A model generated the notes under the pieces. It was not told the DNA's origin. It did no database searches and worked only from the letters and a program-made list of their open reading frames with translations. Of a DNA stretch of 64,000 nucleotides, positions 54,472-63,197 are shown in pieces. The stretch is from Nocardia higoensis NBRC 100133. Its GTDB lineage: Bacteria > Actinomycetota > Actinomycetes > Mycobacteriales > Mycobacteriaceae. How positions within the stretch are numbered: position 1 is the stretch's first letter; every line of letters starts with the position of its first letter. The stretch lies in contig NZ_BAGA01000074.1 of the NCBI RefSeq assembly GCF_000308595.1, forward strand, positions 91,459-155,458. Direction: 5' to 3'. The position numbers and the translations under genes were made by a program.

Positions 54472-55315
54472 GATCGTCGAAGTCGTCGAGATCGACGGTG
54501 ATCCCTACGGCGTCGCCGTGGACGGGGCGGGTGCGGTGTGGTGCACGCTGCCCGGGCGCGGGGCGATCGGGCGGTGGGACGGCGCCGAGGTCGTGACGTT
54601 CGCGCTGGAACCGGCCGACGGGTCGCCGACCGTTCTCGTCGCGGACGGAAACCGATTGTGGTTCAGCGAGTTCCGCGGGGACCGGATCGGCAGGATCGCC
54701 TCGGACGGCGCGGTCGAATTCCTGCCCGCCGCCTCGCCGTACGGTCTGTGCCGCGCGCCGGACGGTGCGCTGTGGTTCACCGAGATGAACGCGGACGCCG
54801 TGGTGCGCCGGGGCTCGGACGGATCCGTCGACCGGTATGCCGTCGAGGGCATGCCGTCGATGATCGCCGCCGGCCCCGACGGCGCCGTCTGGTTCACGCT
54901 CAATCGAGCGAACGCGATCGGCCGGATCACCGCGAGCGGGGTGCTGACCGTCCGGCCGTTGGCCACCGAGGCGGCAGCGCCGGTCGGGATCACCGCCGGT
55001 GCGGAGGGCGCGTGGTTCGCCGAGATCGGCGCGGGGCAGCTCGGCCACATCGATGCGCGCGGCACGGTCACCGAATTTCCGTTGCCGGATCGCGCGGCCC
55101 GGCCGCACGCCGTGGTCATCGGTCCCGACGGGGCGCTGTGGTTCACCGAATGGGCGACCTCGCGGCTCGGGCGGATGACCGTGGACGGCGGGTTCACCGC
55201 TCTGACGCTGCCCGGCGCGGAGCCGCACGGTCTCACCGCCGCGCCCGACGGTTCGATCTGGGTGGCGATGGAGTCGGGCGCACTCGTCCGGGTGCGCCCG
55301 GATACCGCCGGATAG
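54464..55315 (+). CDS. virginiamycin B lyase-like (Vgb) propeller protein
   Basis: The 283-residue seven-bladed propeller has blade repeats such as PDGALWFTEMNADAVVRR. It matches staphylococcal Vgb in key places: ARPHAVVIGPDGALWFTEW, TSRLGRMT, and AEPHGLTAAPDGSIWVAMES, where the His and Glu residues correspond to the Mg-dependent lyase site of Vgb. Vgb linearises type B streptogramins by elimination, without water. The TTG at 54464 follows GGAGG and overlaps the ABC-F stop by 8 bases. Cytoplasmic, no signal peptide. Confidence 0.82.
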   Translation: MPEIVEVVEIDGDPYGVAVDGAGAVWCTLPGRGAIGRWDGAEVVTFALEPADGSPTVLVADGNRLWFSEFRGDRIGRIASDGAVEFLPAASPYGLCRAPDGALWFTEMNADAVVRRGSDGSVDRYAVEGMPSMIAAGPDGAVWFTLNRANAIGRITASGVLTVRPLATEAAAPVGITAGAEGAWFAEIGAGQLGHIDARGTVTEFPLPDRAARPHAVVIGPDGALWFTEWATSRLGRMTVDGGFTALTLPGAEPHGLTAAPDGSIWVAMESGALVRVRPDTAG

Positions 55316-55541
55316 TCACCGGACTCGGGGCGGTCGTCGGCGCCCAGGGCGTCACCTCCGCCGTGCACACGGCCGACTGATCGTGACGAGTGCCTGATCG
55401 GCGGACGCCCGACCGCCACACCGACCGGGCGAACTCGACGACAGCGCGACGCGGTGATGGTGACGTACACGCTCGCCGGGCTCCGCCCCGATCGACGCTG
55501 CCTCGGGTGGTGCCAACCTCCGAGCCCGGGCTCGGTGAGGG

Positions 55542-57209
55542 CTAGGTGGTCGTCAGGGCCTGCACGACGGCGGTGCCGAAGCCGAGATCGTCGGAGGTGG
55601 CCGCCCTGGTGTAGGTGCCGCCGGTGCGGTCCGCGGCCGACTTCAGGGACTCGGAGCCGTCGCCGCCGATCACGATCACATCGATGCGGACCGGGCGCTG
55701 GGGATCCGCGGCCTCGCTCAGCGCCGACAGCAGCGCGGCACCGGTGAGCGAGGAGTCGTCGTCGGGGCCGTCGGTGATCAGCAGGATCGAATTGGTGCGT
55801 CCGGCTTCGTAGTTCCTGATGGCCGCGCGGTAGGCGGCCAGCAGCGACGGATATGCCTGGTCGGCGGCGGTGGAGGTGGCCTCGACGGCGCCGAGTGCCC
55901 GGTCGACGGCGGCGCGCTGGGTGTCGGTGAGCGTGGCTGTGGCGGCCTGTACCTCGTAGGGCGTGCTGCCGTCGAGGTTCTTGCCGAAGGTCCAGACGCC
56001 GAAGCCGAAGTCGGGCGGCATGACATTGAGGGTCGAGCGCAGCGCGCCGAGGGTGTTGGTCAGGCGCGTGGTGGCGCCCTCGGCGGTCGACATGGAAGAG
56101 GAGACGTCGAGCAGGACAGTCGCGTGCACGCCGAGGACGGGGTTGTCCAGGGTGGCACGAATCTTCTCGAGCGCCGCGCGGTTCGCGCCCGCGCCGGTGG
56201 GCGCGGGTGTCGCGGTGAAGCCCGCGGAACTGAAGAACTGGGCCTGCTGGGGGTGGCGCAGATAGTCGACGAACAGGCCCGCGGCCAGGTTCGCGGTCTG
56301 ATCGACCCACGGTCCCGACATGAGCGCGGCCGGGTGATCGGCGTACACGGTGGTGCCCACCGGGCGATACGCGACCAGTCCCGGTTGCCCGGCGATCTGC
56401 TGTTCGGTGGCCGCCACCGCATGGACGGCCGACCCGGCTCCACCTGCCGCGGCCAATGCCGAGGTCGTATCGGTGGATTGCGGGGCGCCGACACCCAGAC
56501 CCGACACCGCGGCGACCGCCTGGCCGGAGGCCGCGCCCGGCTCGGTCAACGGCTCCTCCCCGGACACCGCCGCCGCGACCGACATGGCGACCGCGAGACC
56601 CGCGTCCCCGGGGGGCAGGGCCAGCGAGAGCCCACCCCAGCCGGACAGGCCCAGCTCGTCCAGCGAACCCTGTTGGAAGCGAGCCAGGTCCGCCCACGCG
56701 ACCTGCGACTGCGTCAGCGCGGCGTGCAGCTGCTCCGGCACGCCGAGTGCGATCGGGGTAGCGGCGATGGGGGAGGGCTCGCCCTCGACCAGACCGGGCA
56801 CCCGCATGTACTCCACCGACCGCGAGGAATCCGGGATCCACAGCACCGGCTGCGGGCCGAGCGCGCTCGCATCCCAGGCCCCGCCCGCGCGGAACGCCTC
56901 GGCGATCATCGCGGACGGTCGCGCGAGGACCGAGACCCGCACGCAGTGATCGCGCACGATCGGTTCGGTGGCGTTGTATTTCTCGGCGACAGCGCGCACC
57001 GGCCCCTCGACATCGGGATCGACCGTCACATCGACTACCGCTTCGCCTTCCACGCACTCGGCCGCCGCCGCGCTGTCGCGGTCGGCCGCCCGGTCCTGGA
57101 ACTGGAACCACGCGAAGACCGCCGCGACGAACAGCAGCAGGGCTACCACGGCGAGAACCGGACCTTTGCTGATACCTCGGGAGCGGTTTTCGCTGCGATG
57201 TGTACCCAC
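55542..57209 (-). CDS. membrane-anchored binding protein with VWA domain
   Basis: About 555 residues. An N-terminal transmembrane segment (GPVLAVVALLLFVAAVFAWF) is followed by a bacterial extracellular solute-binding-like domain (about residues 50-350), and then a von Willebrand A domain from about 362 with a complete MIDAS, DVSSSMS, and ITDGPDDDSS. Similar fusions occur in actinomycetes with unknown ligand. The start is uncertain: GTG at 57209 puts the helix at a sensible distance. No operon partner is visible. Confidence 0.78.
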   Translation of the reverse strand: MGTHRSENRSRGISKGPVLAVVALLLFVAAVFAWFQFQDRAADRDSAAAAECVEGEAVVDVTVDPDVEGPVRAVAEKYNATEPIVRDHCVRVSVLARPSAMIAEAFRAGGAWDASALGPQPVLWIPDSSRSVEYMRVPGLVEGEPSPIAATPIALGVPEQLHAALTQSQVAWADLARFQQGSLDELGLSGWGGLSLALPPGDAGLAVAMSVAAAVSGEEPLTEPGAASGQAVAAVSGLGVGAPQSTDTTSALAAAGGAGSAVHAVAATEQQIAGQPGLVAYRPVGTTVYADHPAALMSGPWVDQTANLAAGLFVDYLRHPQQAQFFSSAGFTATPAPTGAGANRAALEKIRATLDNPVLGVHATVLLDVSSSMSTAEGATTRLTNTLGALRSTLNVMPPDFGFGVWTFGKNLDGSTPYEVQAATATLTDTQRAAVDRALGAVEATSTAADQAYPSLLAAYRAAIRNYEAGRTNSILLITDGPDDDSSLTGAALLSALSEAADPQRPVRIDVIVIGGDGSESLKSAADRTGGTYTRAATSDDLGFGTAVVQALTTT

Positions 57210-57494
57210 GGCGGCTAAGTGTATGGTGACCCGCCATGTGACGGGCGTCGAGGGAGGCGCTGCCGCTCGGACGGGAAGATCGCCAGGTCGAGGGGGTCTT
57301 CTCGGTGGTGGCGGCACGTGTGTGCGGCGCCACGGAGGCCGGTCCGTCCGGCGGTGGGGAGGCGGTTCGGCAGGGCGGTGCGGAGGTGGGTCCGCCGGGC
57401 GGCGACGGTCGGTCGCACGCCCGGCGGCGGTGGCGACAGCGGTCGATCGGGCATCGGCGGATGCCGCCCGTCGGCCCTCGTCGGCCGGCGTGGG

Positions 57495-57767
57495 TCAGTC
57501 GCGCACCAGGGTTCCACGGTCGAACTCCGACCCGCCCCATACTCCGGACTGCCCGGTCTCGGCCGCGAACTCCCCGCAGGCGGTCCGGATGGGGCAGGCC
57601 GCGCAGATGGCGCGGGCGTAGTCGAAGTCTTCGGACGGGAACGGGAACCAGGCGTCGTGGTTCGGGTCGCCCCGGCAGGCGGCGCGATGCCAGTCGCGCG
57701 CGTCGGACAGCGGCAGCAGGTCGGCGAGGACCCGCTGGGCCGCGGTGGGCAGGGTTCGGACGTTCAT
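57495..57767 (-). CDS. WhiB-like [4Fe-4S] regulator
   Basis: The 90-residue protein has the four cluster ligands in WHRAACRGDP (Cys31), then AICAACPIRTACGEFA (CxxCxxxxxC), and the GVWGG turn followed by a short basic tail. WhiB proteins bind DNA together with SigA and sense redox state or nitric oxide. The start at 57767 follows GAGAGGAG. It is close in length to WhiB1/WhiB2-type members, but the class was not fixed by eye. Confidence 0.93.
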   Translation of the reverse strand: MNVRTLPTAAQRVLADLLPLSDARDWHRAACRGDPNHDAWFPFPSEDFDYARAICAACPIRTACGEFAAETGQSGVWGGSEFDRGTLVRD

Positions 57768-57799
57768 GATCGCGGTCTCCTCTCGGTGCGGGCGTTGCG

Positions 57800-58342
57800 C
57801 TAGGCCGGCAGTTGCTTCCAGATCTGACGTTGCCGCTTGCGCAAGAGGTCGGGCGCCTTCGGCTGCCACAGCAGCCGCATCCGGGCCTCCTCCGGCGTGC
57901 GGTCGGCCTTGCGGGTATTGCAGGGCGCACAGCAGGCGACGAGGTTCTCCCAGGTGTTGGGGCCGCCCCGGCTGCGCGGGCGGATGTGGTCGACGGTGTG
58001 CGCCCAGTCCGCGCAGTAACCGCACCGGTTGCCGTCGCGGCGCAGGACGCCGGCCAGGGTGGCGCGGCTGTCGTCGCGCAGGGTCACCGCGTGCTCGAGG
58101 AACACGTAGCGCAGCAGCCGGATGGTCTGCGGGAGCGCGATCTCGAGCCGCTGCGACCGGATCGGCACGTAGGGCTCCCGGTGGGCGATGGCCTCGGCGG
58201 CGCCGCTGATCAGCAGGACGACCGCCCGATCGGCGGTGACCTCGTCCAGCGCCTCGTAGGAGGCGTTGAGCACCAGCACACGGCTGTGTATCCAGTTGTC
58301 CACGGGCGCGGCCACCGTGGTGGTGGCGGAACTGAACGGCAT
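57800..58342 (-). CDS. HNH endonuclease
   Basis: The 180-residue nuclease has a C-terminal zinc-binding HNH motif: NRCGYC, HTVDHIRPRSRGG, NLVACCAPCNTRKADRTPEEA. The N-terminus contains SRVLVLNASYEALDEVTADRA, as in the common actinobacterial HNH family. The start is the ATG at 58342, after AGGGGTGAG; the upstream frame is spurious. It lies 32 bases from the whiB gene on the same strand and may be cotranscribed with it. The target is unknown. Confidence 0.88.
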   Translation of the reverse strand: MPFSSATTTVAAPVDNWIHSRVLVLNASYEALDEVTADRAVVLLISGAAEAIAHREPYVPIRSQRLEIALPQTIRLLRYVFLEHAVTLRDDSRATLAGVLRRDGNRCGYCADWAHTVDHIRPRSRGGPNTWENLVACCAPCNTRKADRTPEEARMRLLWQPKAPDLLRKRQRQIWKQLPA

Positions 58343-58688
58343 CGGGCTCACCCCTGTTTTTCGTGTGGGAATCTCTCGCGGGCTGACGACGGGGACTGCG
58401 GCGGCGACCGATGCGGGGACGGCAGGGGATGCCGCCGGCGACCGCCGGGAGAGTGGGAACGGCTGCAAAAGGCCCGGACCGGACGCCCGCAGGCGATCGC
58501 GGAACCGGTCAGTGACCGGCGTAGCGGGCCGCTGCCCGGCGCATCCCGGGGTTCGGTCGACGGCCGTACCCGCGTTCGCTCGATTCGTGCTGCAGCGCAG
58601 TCGATTTCGCGTCGATCACTCGATTCGACGGCATCGGCCACCCCCTTCCCGGTGCTCGGCGGCTCCATCCCCCGGTGGGGCGAGCGGC

Positions 58689-58811
58689 GTGGAATCACAT
58701 GGTGACACGGCTATCGACGCGTTGTCGCCTCATTTTCCGGCGACCACTCGTCGGACCGTGCGCCGGGCGATGTCCTCGATCGTCCTGCGGCGCAACGCTG
58801 CCATGAGGTGA
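58689..58811 (+). CDS. possible small basic protein
   Basis: A 40-residue frame with GTG start and GGTGGGGCGAG upstream, ending RRAMSSIVLRRNAAMR. GC at third positions is only moderately high. It has no recognised family and could be noise. Confidence 0.2.
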   Translation: MESHGDTAIDALSPHFPATTRRTVRRAMSSIVLRRNAAMR

Positions 58812-58850
58812 TCGGACTCGAGCGAGCCTCGGCGTCGAGGCAGCGGACAG

Positions 58851-58884
58851 CGCCGCACCCGCGATCCGGATCGCGGGTGCGGCG
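58851..58884 (-). terminator. perfect palindromic terminator
   Basis: A 17-base perfect inverted repeat without loop (CGCCGCACCCGCGATCC followed by its complement) lies 20 bases after the stop of the minus-strand dehydrogenase-like gene. It forms a very stable stem for terminating that transcript, and in the other direction for any plus-strand transcript. Confidence 0.65.
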
Positions 58885-58904
58885 TGGTTCTGCGTGGGCG
58901 ACGG

Positions 58905-60209
58905 CTACCCCAGCGGGCTGTGGCCGAGCCGGACATTGCCGGTGAAGCGGAGTTGCTTGGCGCGGGGCAGGGGGTGGAAGAGGATGCCGTGGACGTCGCG
59001 GTAGCGGCGTTCGATATCGCAGCCGCGGGAGTATCCGAGGCCGCCGACGGTCTCCATGGCCAGCCGGACGGTGGCGATGAGCTGGTCGGCGGCGACGGTC
59101 TTGCGGCCGAGGGTGCGGGCGGCGTGCGCGTCGGTGTTGTCGAAACGCAGGTCGTCGGAGTCGGCGAACATGGCCGTGGCCAGGTCGGCGGCGGTGGTGT
59201 GGGCATTGGCCATCTCGCCCGCGGTCTGCACGACGTGCGCGTCGCTGCGGCCCGCGGACAGGCTGAGTGCGGTGTCGACCGCGCCGTCGGCGATGCCGAG
59301 GTAGGCGGCGACGATGAGCGGCATCGCCGCGCCGATCACGGTGTTCAGCAGCGGCGGCCAGGCGTCGGCGGGCCGGATGAGGGAGACCGCCGCGTCGGGG
59401 ACGAACACGTCATCGAGCACCACGGTGTGCGATCCGGTGGCGCGCAGACCGAGGGTGTCCCAGGTCTGCTCGATGCGCACGCCCGGTGCGGAGAACGGTA
59501 CGGCGCAGTGCAATACGCGCGGCCCCTCGGGGGCGTCGTCCCAGCGGATGCTGGTCACCAGGATGGTGCCCGCCTCACAGCCGCTGGCAGGGGCCTTGCG
59601 GGCCGAGACCCGGTAGCCGCCGTCGACCCGCTCGGCGTGGCCGGTGGAGGCGACCCAGTCCGAGGCGCCGGTGCTGACCAGGATCGCACCGGCGGCGACC
59701 TTGCCGAGCACGCCGGAGGCGTCCGCGCCGTGCTTGTGCCGCCACACCTGGGTGGCCACGAGGTGGCAGTGCATGGCGAAGGCGACGGCGGTGGAGGGAT
59801 CGTGGCGGCCGAGTTCGCGCAGGATCGCGCCCACCTCGGTGTGCGTGGCGCCGCCCCCGCCGAACTCGGCCGGGACGCCCGCGGCGGAGAGGCCGTGTTC
59901 GCGCAGCAGGTCGAAGGCGGTGCGGGAGAGCTCGCCGGTGCGGTCGCGTTCGGCGGCTTCGGGGCGCAGGAATTCACCGACGATCCGGGCGCGGTCGATC
60001 CAGGTCGCCGTGGAGTTCGTGGTCGGGGTGGCCGCGGTGACGATGTCGGCCATGGTTGCCATGTCGGTCGTGGTGGTGTCGGTCGTGGTGGCGCCGTCGG
60101 TGCGGGTCGTCTCGGTAGTGGCCGGGGTGTCGTGGGCGGTCGGGGTGGGCACGGTGGCGTCCGTGGTCGGGGTGGGCTCGGGGGTCTGGGTGGCTGCGGT
60201 AGTGGTCAT
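58905..60209 (-). CDS. DszC-like acyl-CoA dehydrogenase-family flavoprotein
   Basis: The 434-residue flavoprotein belongs to the acyl-CoA dehydrogenase superfamily, nearer to DszC/4-HPA monooxygenase-type enzymes: GLSAAGVPAEFGGGGATHTE, DWVASTGHAERVDGGYRVSARK, TWDTLGLRATGSHTVVLDDVFV, VGGLGYSRGCDIERRYRDVHG. It probably oxidises a small heteroatom or aromatic substrate with reduced flavin. The first 50 residues are a Thr/Pro/Ala-rich low-complexity tract (TTTTDTTTTDMATM). A start at the internal Met50 would remove it. It is divergent from the HxlR gene. Confidence 0.75.
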   Translation of the reverse strand: MTTTAATQTPEPTPTTDATVPTPTAHDTPATTETTRTDGATTTDTTTTDMATMADIVTAATPTTNSTATWIDRARIVGEFLRPEAAERDRTGELSRTAFDLLREHGLSAAGVPAEFGGGGATHTEVGAILRELGRHDPSTAVAFAMHCHLVATQVWRHKHGADASGVLGKVAAGAILVSTGASDWVASTGHAERVDGGYRVSARKAPASGCEAGTILVTSIRWDDAPEGPRVLHCAVPFSAPGVRIEQTWDTLGLRATGSHTVVLDDVFVPDAAVSLIRPADAWPPLLNTVIGAAMPLIVAAYLGIADGAVDTALSLSAGRSDAHVVQTAGEMANAHTTAADLATAMFADSDDLRFDNTDAHAARTLGRKTVAADQLIATVRLAMETVGGLGYSRGCDIERRYRDVHGILFHPLPRAKQLRFTGNVRLGHSPLG

Positions 60210-60306
60210 GTTTCGAAGCTAGGAACCGGCGCGATAACCGGATAGTCCAGGAAATGAACCCCTCCGGTGCACGAACAGGACCGGCGGTGCGCGAGGTGGA
60301 GGCCTC

Positions 60307-61137
60307 ATGACGAATCCGACCGTGCTGGATCAGACGAACCGGAACCGGACCCCGCTCGGCCGGGACGTGCAGTCCCGAGCCATGCCGAACGAGACCGCGC
60401 AGAACTCGACCGCGCTCGCTGCGGAGGCCATGAACGACGACGCGGGGGCCACGAACGCGAGTGTGGGCTACGGCCAGTACTGCCCGATCTCGCGCGCCCT
60501 CGAACTGCTCGGCGAGCGCTGGTCGCTGCTGATCCTGCGCGATCTGGTGCTCGGCAGCACCCGGTTCAACGACTTGGCGCGCGGTCTGCCCGGCCTGTCG
60601 CGCAGTCTGCTGGCCAAGCGGCTGCGGCAGTTCGAACGGGCCGAGCTGGTGCGCAAGACCGGCGCGCACTACGTGCTCACCGACTCCGGCCGCGACCTCG
60701 AGCCGATTCTGTTCGGCCTCGCCGAGTGGGGCGCGAAATGGACTTTCGGCGAACCGGATGCCACCGAGCTGGACCCCGACGTCCTGGTGTGGTGGATGCA
60801 CACTCGGCTGGACACCTCCGGCTTGCCGGGGCAGCGCCAGGTCTTCGCGGTCCGCTTCACCGACGATCCGCGCCGGTACTGGATCGTCGTCGACCGCGGC
60901 GCGCCTTCGGTCTGCGTGACCGATCCGGGCTTCGACGTCGACGCCACCATCGTCTCCGACGTCTCGTCCCTCTACCAGGTCTGGCTCGGCCGGATACCGA
61001 TTCTGCACGCCCTGCGCTCCGGCCGCCTGACCTTCACCGGCCCGTCCGCGCTCACCCGCCGGATGCCCGACATCCTGCGCCTGAGCCCGGTCGCGCCGTA
61101 CTTCGCGACACCGCTGCATGCCGAGGCCAGCGCCTGA
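60307..61137 (+). CDS. HxlR-family regulator
   Basis: The 276-residue regulator has a MarR/HxlR winged helix (YCPISRALELLGERWSLLIL, RFNDLARGLPGLSRSLLAKRL) and a 150-residue C-terminal domain like SCP2/sterol-binding regions of larger HxlR proteins. An Asn/Thr-rich N-terminal extension of about 55 residues precedes the DNA-binding part and is not needed for the fold. It is divergent from the DszC-like gene and most likely controls it. Confidence 0.83.
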   Translation: MTNPTVLDQTNRNRTPLGRDVQSRAMPNETAQNSTALAAEAMNDDAGATNASVGYGQYCPISRALELLGERWSLLILRDLVLGSTRFNDLARGLPGLSRSLLAKRLRQFERAELVRKTGAHYVLTDSGRDLEPILFGLAEWGAKWTFGEPDATELDPDVLVWWMHTRLDTSGLPGQRQVFAVRFTDDPRRYWIVVDRGAPSVCVTDPGFDVDATIVSDVSSLYQVWLGRIPILHALRSGRLTFTGPSALTRRMPDILRLSPVAPYFATPLHAEASA

Positions 61138-61226
61138 CGCAGCTTCGGGGCGAGCCGGGCACGGGGGTGCTGCCGAGCGGACACGCCGCGCCGGGGACCG
61201 CGGAAGCAGGCCCCGGCGCGCCGACG

Positions 61227-62516
61227 TCAGAGATTGCCGACGACGTGCTCGAGCCGCTGGGCGACCAGCTCGCGCGCCTTCTCCGCCAGCGCGGGCCGGT
61301 ACCCGCTCGGGTACACCTGGTCGCCGGGTTCGTAGTTCTTCAGCACTTCCCTGGCCAGGGTGACCTTGTGGACCTCGGTCGGGCCGTCGGCCAGGCCCAT
61401 GACCTCGGCATAGGTGAGCATGTCGATGAAGGGCAGGTCGGTGCTGACGCCGATGGCGCCGTGCAGATGCAGCGCGCGCTGGGCGATGTCGTGCATGACC
61501 TTGGGCATGGCGACCTTGATCGCGGCGATGTCCTTGCGGACCGCGAGGTAGTCCTGTTCCTTGTCGATGCGCCAGGCGGTACGCAGCACGAGCAGGCGGA
61601 ACTGCTCCATCTCGATCCAGCTGTCGGCGATGCGCTCCTGGGTCATCTGCAATCCGGCCAGCGGGCCCTTGCGCATCTGCCGCGACACCGCGCGCTCGCA
61701 CATCATGTCGAAGGCCTTGCGCACCAAGGCGACCGTGCGCATGGCGTGGTGCACCCGGCCGCCGCCGAGACGGGTCTGGGCGACGATGAAGCCCTGGCCC
61801 TCCGCGCCGAGCAGATGGTCGGCGGGCACCCGCACATCGGTGAACCGCAGGTGTCCCTCGTGCTCGCTGAAGCCCGGGACGTGGAAGTTCTTGACGATCT
61901 CCAGCCCGGGGGTATCGGCGGGCACGATGAACATCGACATGCCCTGATGCGGGCTGACCTCGCGGTTGGTGACCACCATGACGATGTGGAAGGAGGCGAA
62001 CTGGGCGTTGGAGTTGAACCACTTCTCGCCGTTGATGACCCAGTGGTCGCCGTCGCGCACGGCGGTGGTGGTGAACAGCGTCGGATCCGAGCCGCCGGTG
62101 GGCTCGGTCATCACGTAACAGGAGCCGATCTCGCCGTCGAGCAGCGGCTGCAGGTACTTCTCCTTCTGCTCCGGGGTGCCGTAGTGGGCGAGGATCTCGG
62201 CATTGCCGGAGTCGGGGGCCTGGCAGCCGAACACCGAGGGCGCCCAGACCGACGTGCCGAGCACCTCGTTGAGCAGGGCGAGCTTCATCTGGCCGAAGCC
62301 GGGACCGCCGAGCTCGGGGCCCAGATGGCAGGCCCACAGGCCCTGCTCCTTGACCTTCTCCTTGAGCGGGCGCATCAGCGCCATCGCCTCTTTGTTCGTG
62401 CGGTCGTAGGGGTTCGGGTAGATCAGGTCGAGCGGCTCCACCTCGGTGCGCACGAACTCCTCGGCCCAGTCCAGTTTCTTCTGGAACTCCGGATCGGTTT
62501 CGAAATCCCAAGCCAT
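61227..62516 (-). CDS. acyl-CoA dehydrogenase (FadE2/ACAD11-like)
   Basis: The 429-residue enzyme has GSCYVMTEPTGGSDPTLFTTT, VINGEKWFNSNAQFASF, GGGRVHHAMRTVALVRKAF, HLHGAIGVSTDLPF and an end motif GLADGPTEVHKVTLAREVL. The DGPTEVH form is typical of the FadE2/ACAD10-11-type group, not of short-chain dehydrogenases. It starts two bases after the tetR stop, so it forms an operon with the regulator and the SDR upstream. It acts on a long or branched acyl-CoA. Confidence 0.87.
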   Translation of the reverse strand: MAWDFETDPEFQKKLDWAEEFVRTEVEPLDLIYPNPYDRTNKEAMALMRPLKEKVKEQGLWACHLGPELGGPGFGQMKLALLNEVLGTSVWAPSVFGCQAPDSGNAEILAHYGTPEQKEKYLQPLLDGEIGSCYVMTEPTGGSDPTLFTTTAVRDGDHWVINGEKWFNSNAQFASFHIVMVVTNREVSPHQGMSMFIVPADTPGLEIVKNFHVPGFSEHEGHLRFTDVRVPADHLLGAEGQGFIVAQTRLGGGRVHHAMRTVALVRKAFDMMCERAVSRQMRKGPLAGLQMTQERIADSWIEMEQFRLLVLRTAWRIDKEQDYLAVRKDIAAIKVAMPKVMHDIAQRALHLHGAIGVSTDLPFIDMLTYAEVMGLADGPTEVHKVTLAREVLKNYEPGDQVYPSGYRPALAEKARELVAQRLEHVVGNL

Positions 62517-62518
62517 GG

Positions 62519-63157
62519 TCAGCCTTTCGTATCGGGATGGGTACGGACACCGTCGAGAACGGTGCCCGCGAGGATGTCGGCGATCTCGTCGGGGGTGCGG
62601 CCGCCGTGCGTGCGGTACCAGAGGACCACTGTGTTCAACATGCCGAGCACGCTGTTGGTGACGACGTGGTCGGCGGTGCGCAGCACGCCCTCCGCCGCGC
62701 CCGCGTCGAGCGCGCGCTGCCACTGCCCCTGGATGCGATCGCGCAGCTCCTGCAGTTGCGCAGCGCGCTCGCCGGTCAGCGCGGTCACGTCGCGCAGTTG
62801 GATGGCGACCTGGCGGCGGTACGCGACGATCAAGCGCACGTGGCTGCGGATCAGCCGGCGCAGCGTGGCGACGGGGTCGTCGGCGGCGGCGACGATGCGG
62901 TCGGCGTCGGCGAGCATCAGCTCGGTGTAGTCGCGCAGGATCTCCCACAACAGCTCCTCCTTGGAGCCGATGTGGTAGTACAGCGCGCCGCGCTGCACGC
63001 CCGCCCGGTCGCCGATCTCGGCGACGCCGGTGCCGTGGAATCCCTTCTCCGCGAACAGTTCCACGGCGGCCTCCATGATCCGCGCCCTGGTGTCGCCGGG
63101 GACGGACGTGGCGGCAGGCGGGCGGCCGCGTCGGCGCGCGGGCACGGCCTCGGTCAC
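62519..63157 (-). CDS. TetR-family regulator
   Basis: The 212-residue regulator has GDTRARIMEAAVELFAEKGF, then GTGVAEIGDRAGVQRGALYYHIGSKEELL, a classic TetR DNA-binding domain with a basic N-terminal arm (RRRGRPP). The GTG at 63157 lacks a clear ribosome site; coupling from the SDR stop 41 bases upstream is possible. The next gene is an acyl-CoA dehydrogenase. It resembles the fatty-acid-responsive TetR proteins of mycolata. Confidence 0.85.
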   Translation of the reverse strand: MTEAVPARRRGRPPAATSVPGDTRARIMEAAVELFAEKGFHGTGVAEIGDRAGVQRGALYYHIGSKEELLWEILRDYTELMLADADRIVAAADDPVATLRRLIRSHVRLIVAYRRQVAIQLRDVTALTGERAAQLQELRDRIQGQWQRALDAGAAEGVLRTADHVVTNSVLGMLNTVVLWYRTHGGRTPDEIADILAGTVLDGVRTHPDTKG

Positions 63158-63197
63158 TGCCGCGCCGCCGTGGTCGTCGCGGGACGCGCCGCGGCCG

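Larger units (their letters stand above)
58343..58904. other. intergenic region
   Basis: This stretch has the HNH promoter on its left side, a possible small plus-strand ORF (58689-58811) and a terminator palindrome (58851-58884). Other frames show no ribosome site and no steady codon pattern. Confidence 0.4.

Noticed and set aside
57237..57494. GC-rich, repetitive-looking sequence between the VWA and WhiB genes, considered as a coding region or repeat array.
   Set aside because: No regular period, no ribosome site and no supported frame. It reads as ordinary GC-rich spacer.
54505..57930. A 1141-codon minus-strand open frame across the Vgb-like, VWA and WhiB region.
   Set aside because: The translation is Arg/Pro-rich and crosses three genes with recognised domains in other frames; it is a GC artefact.
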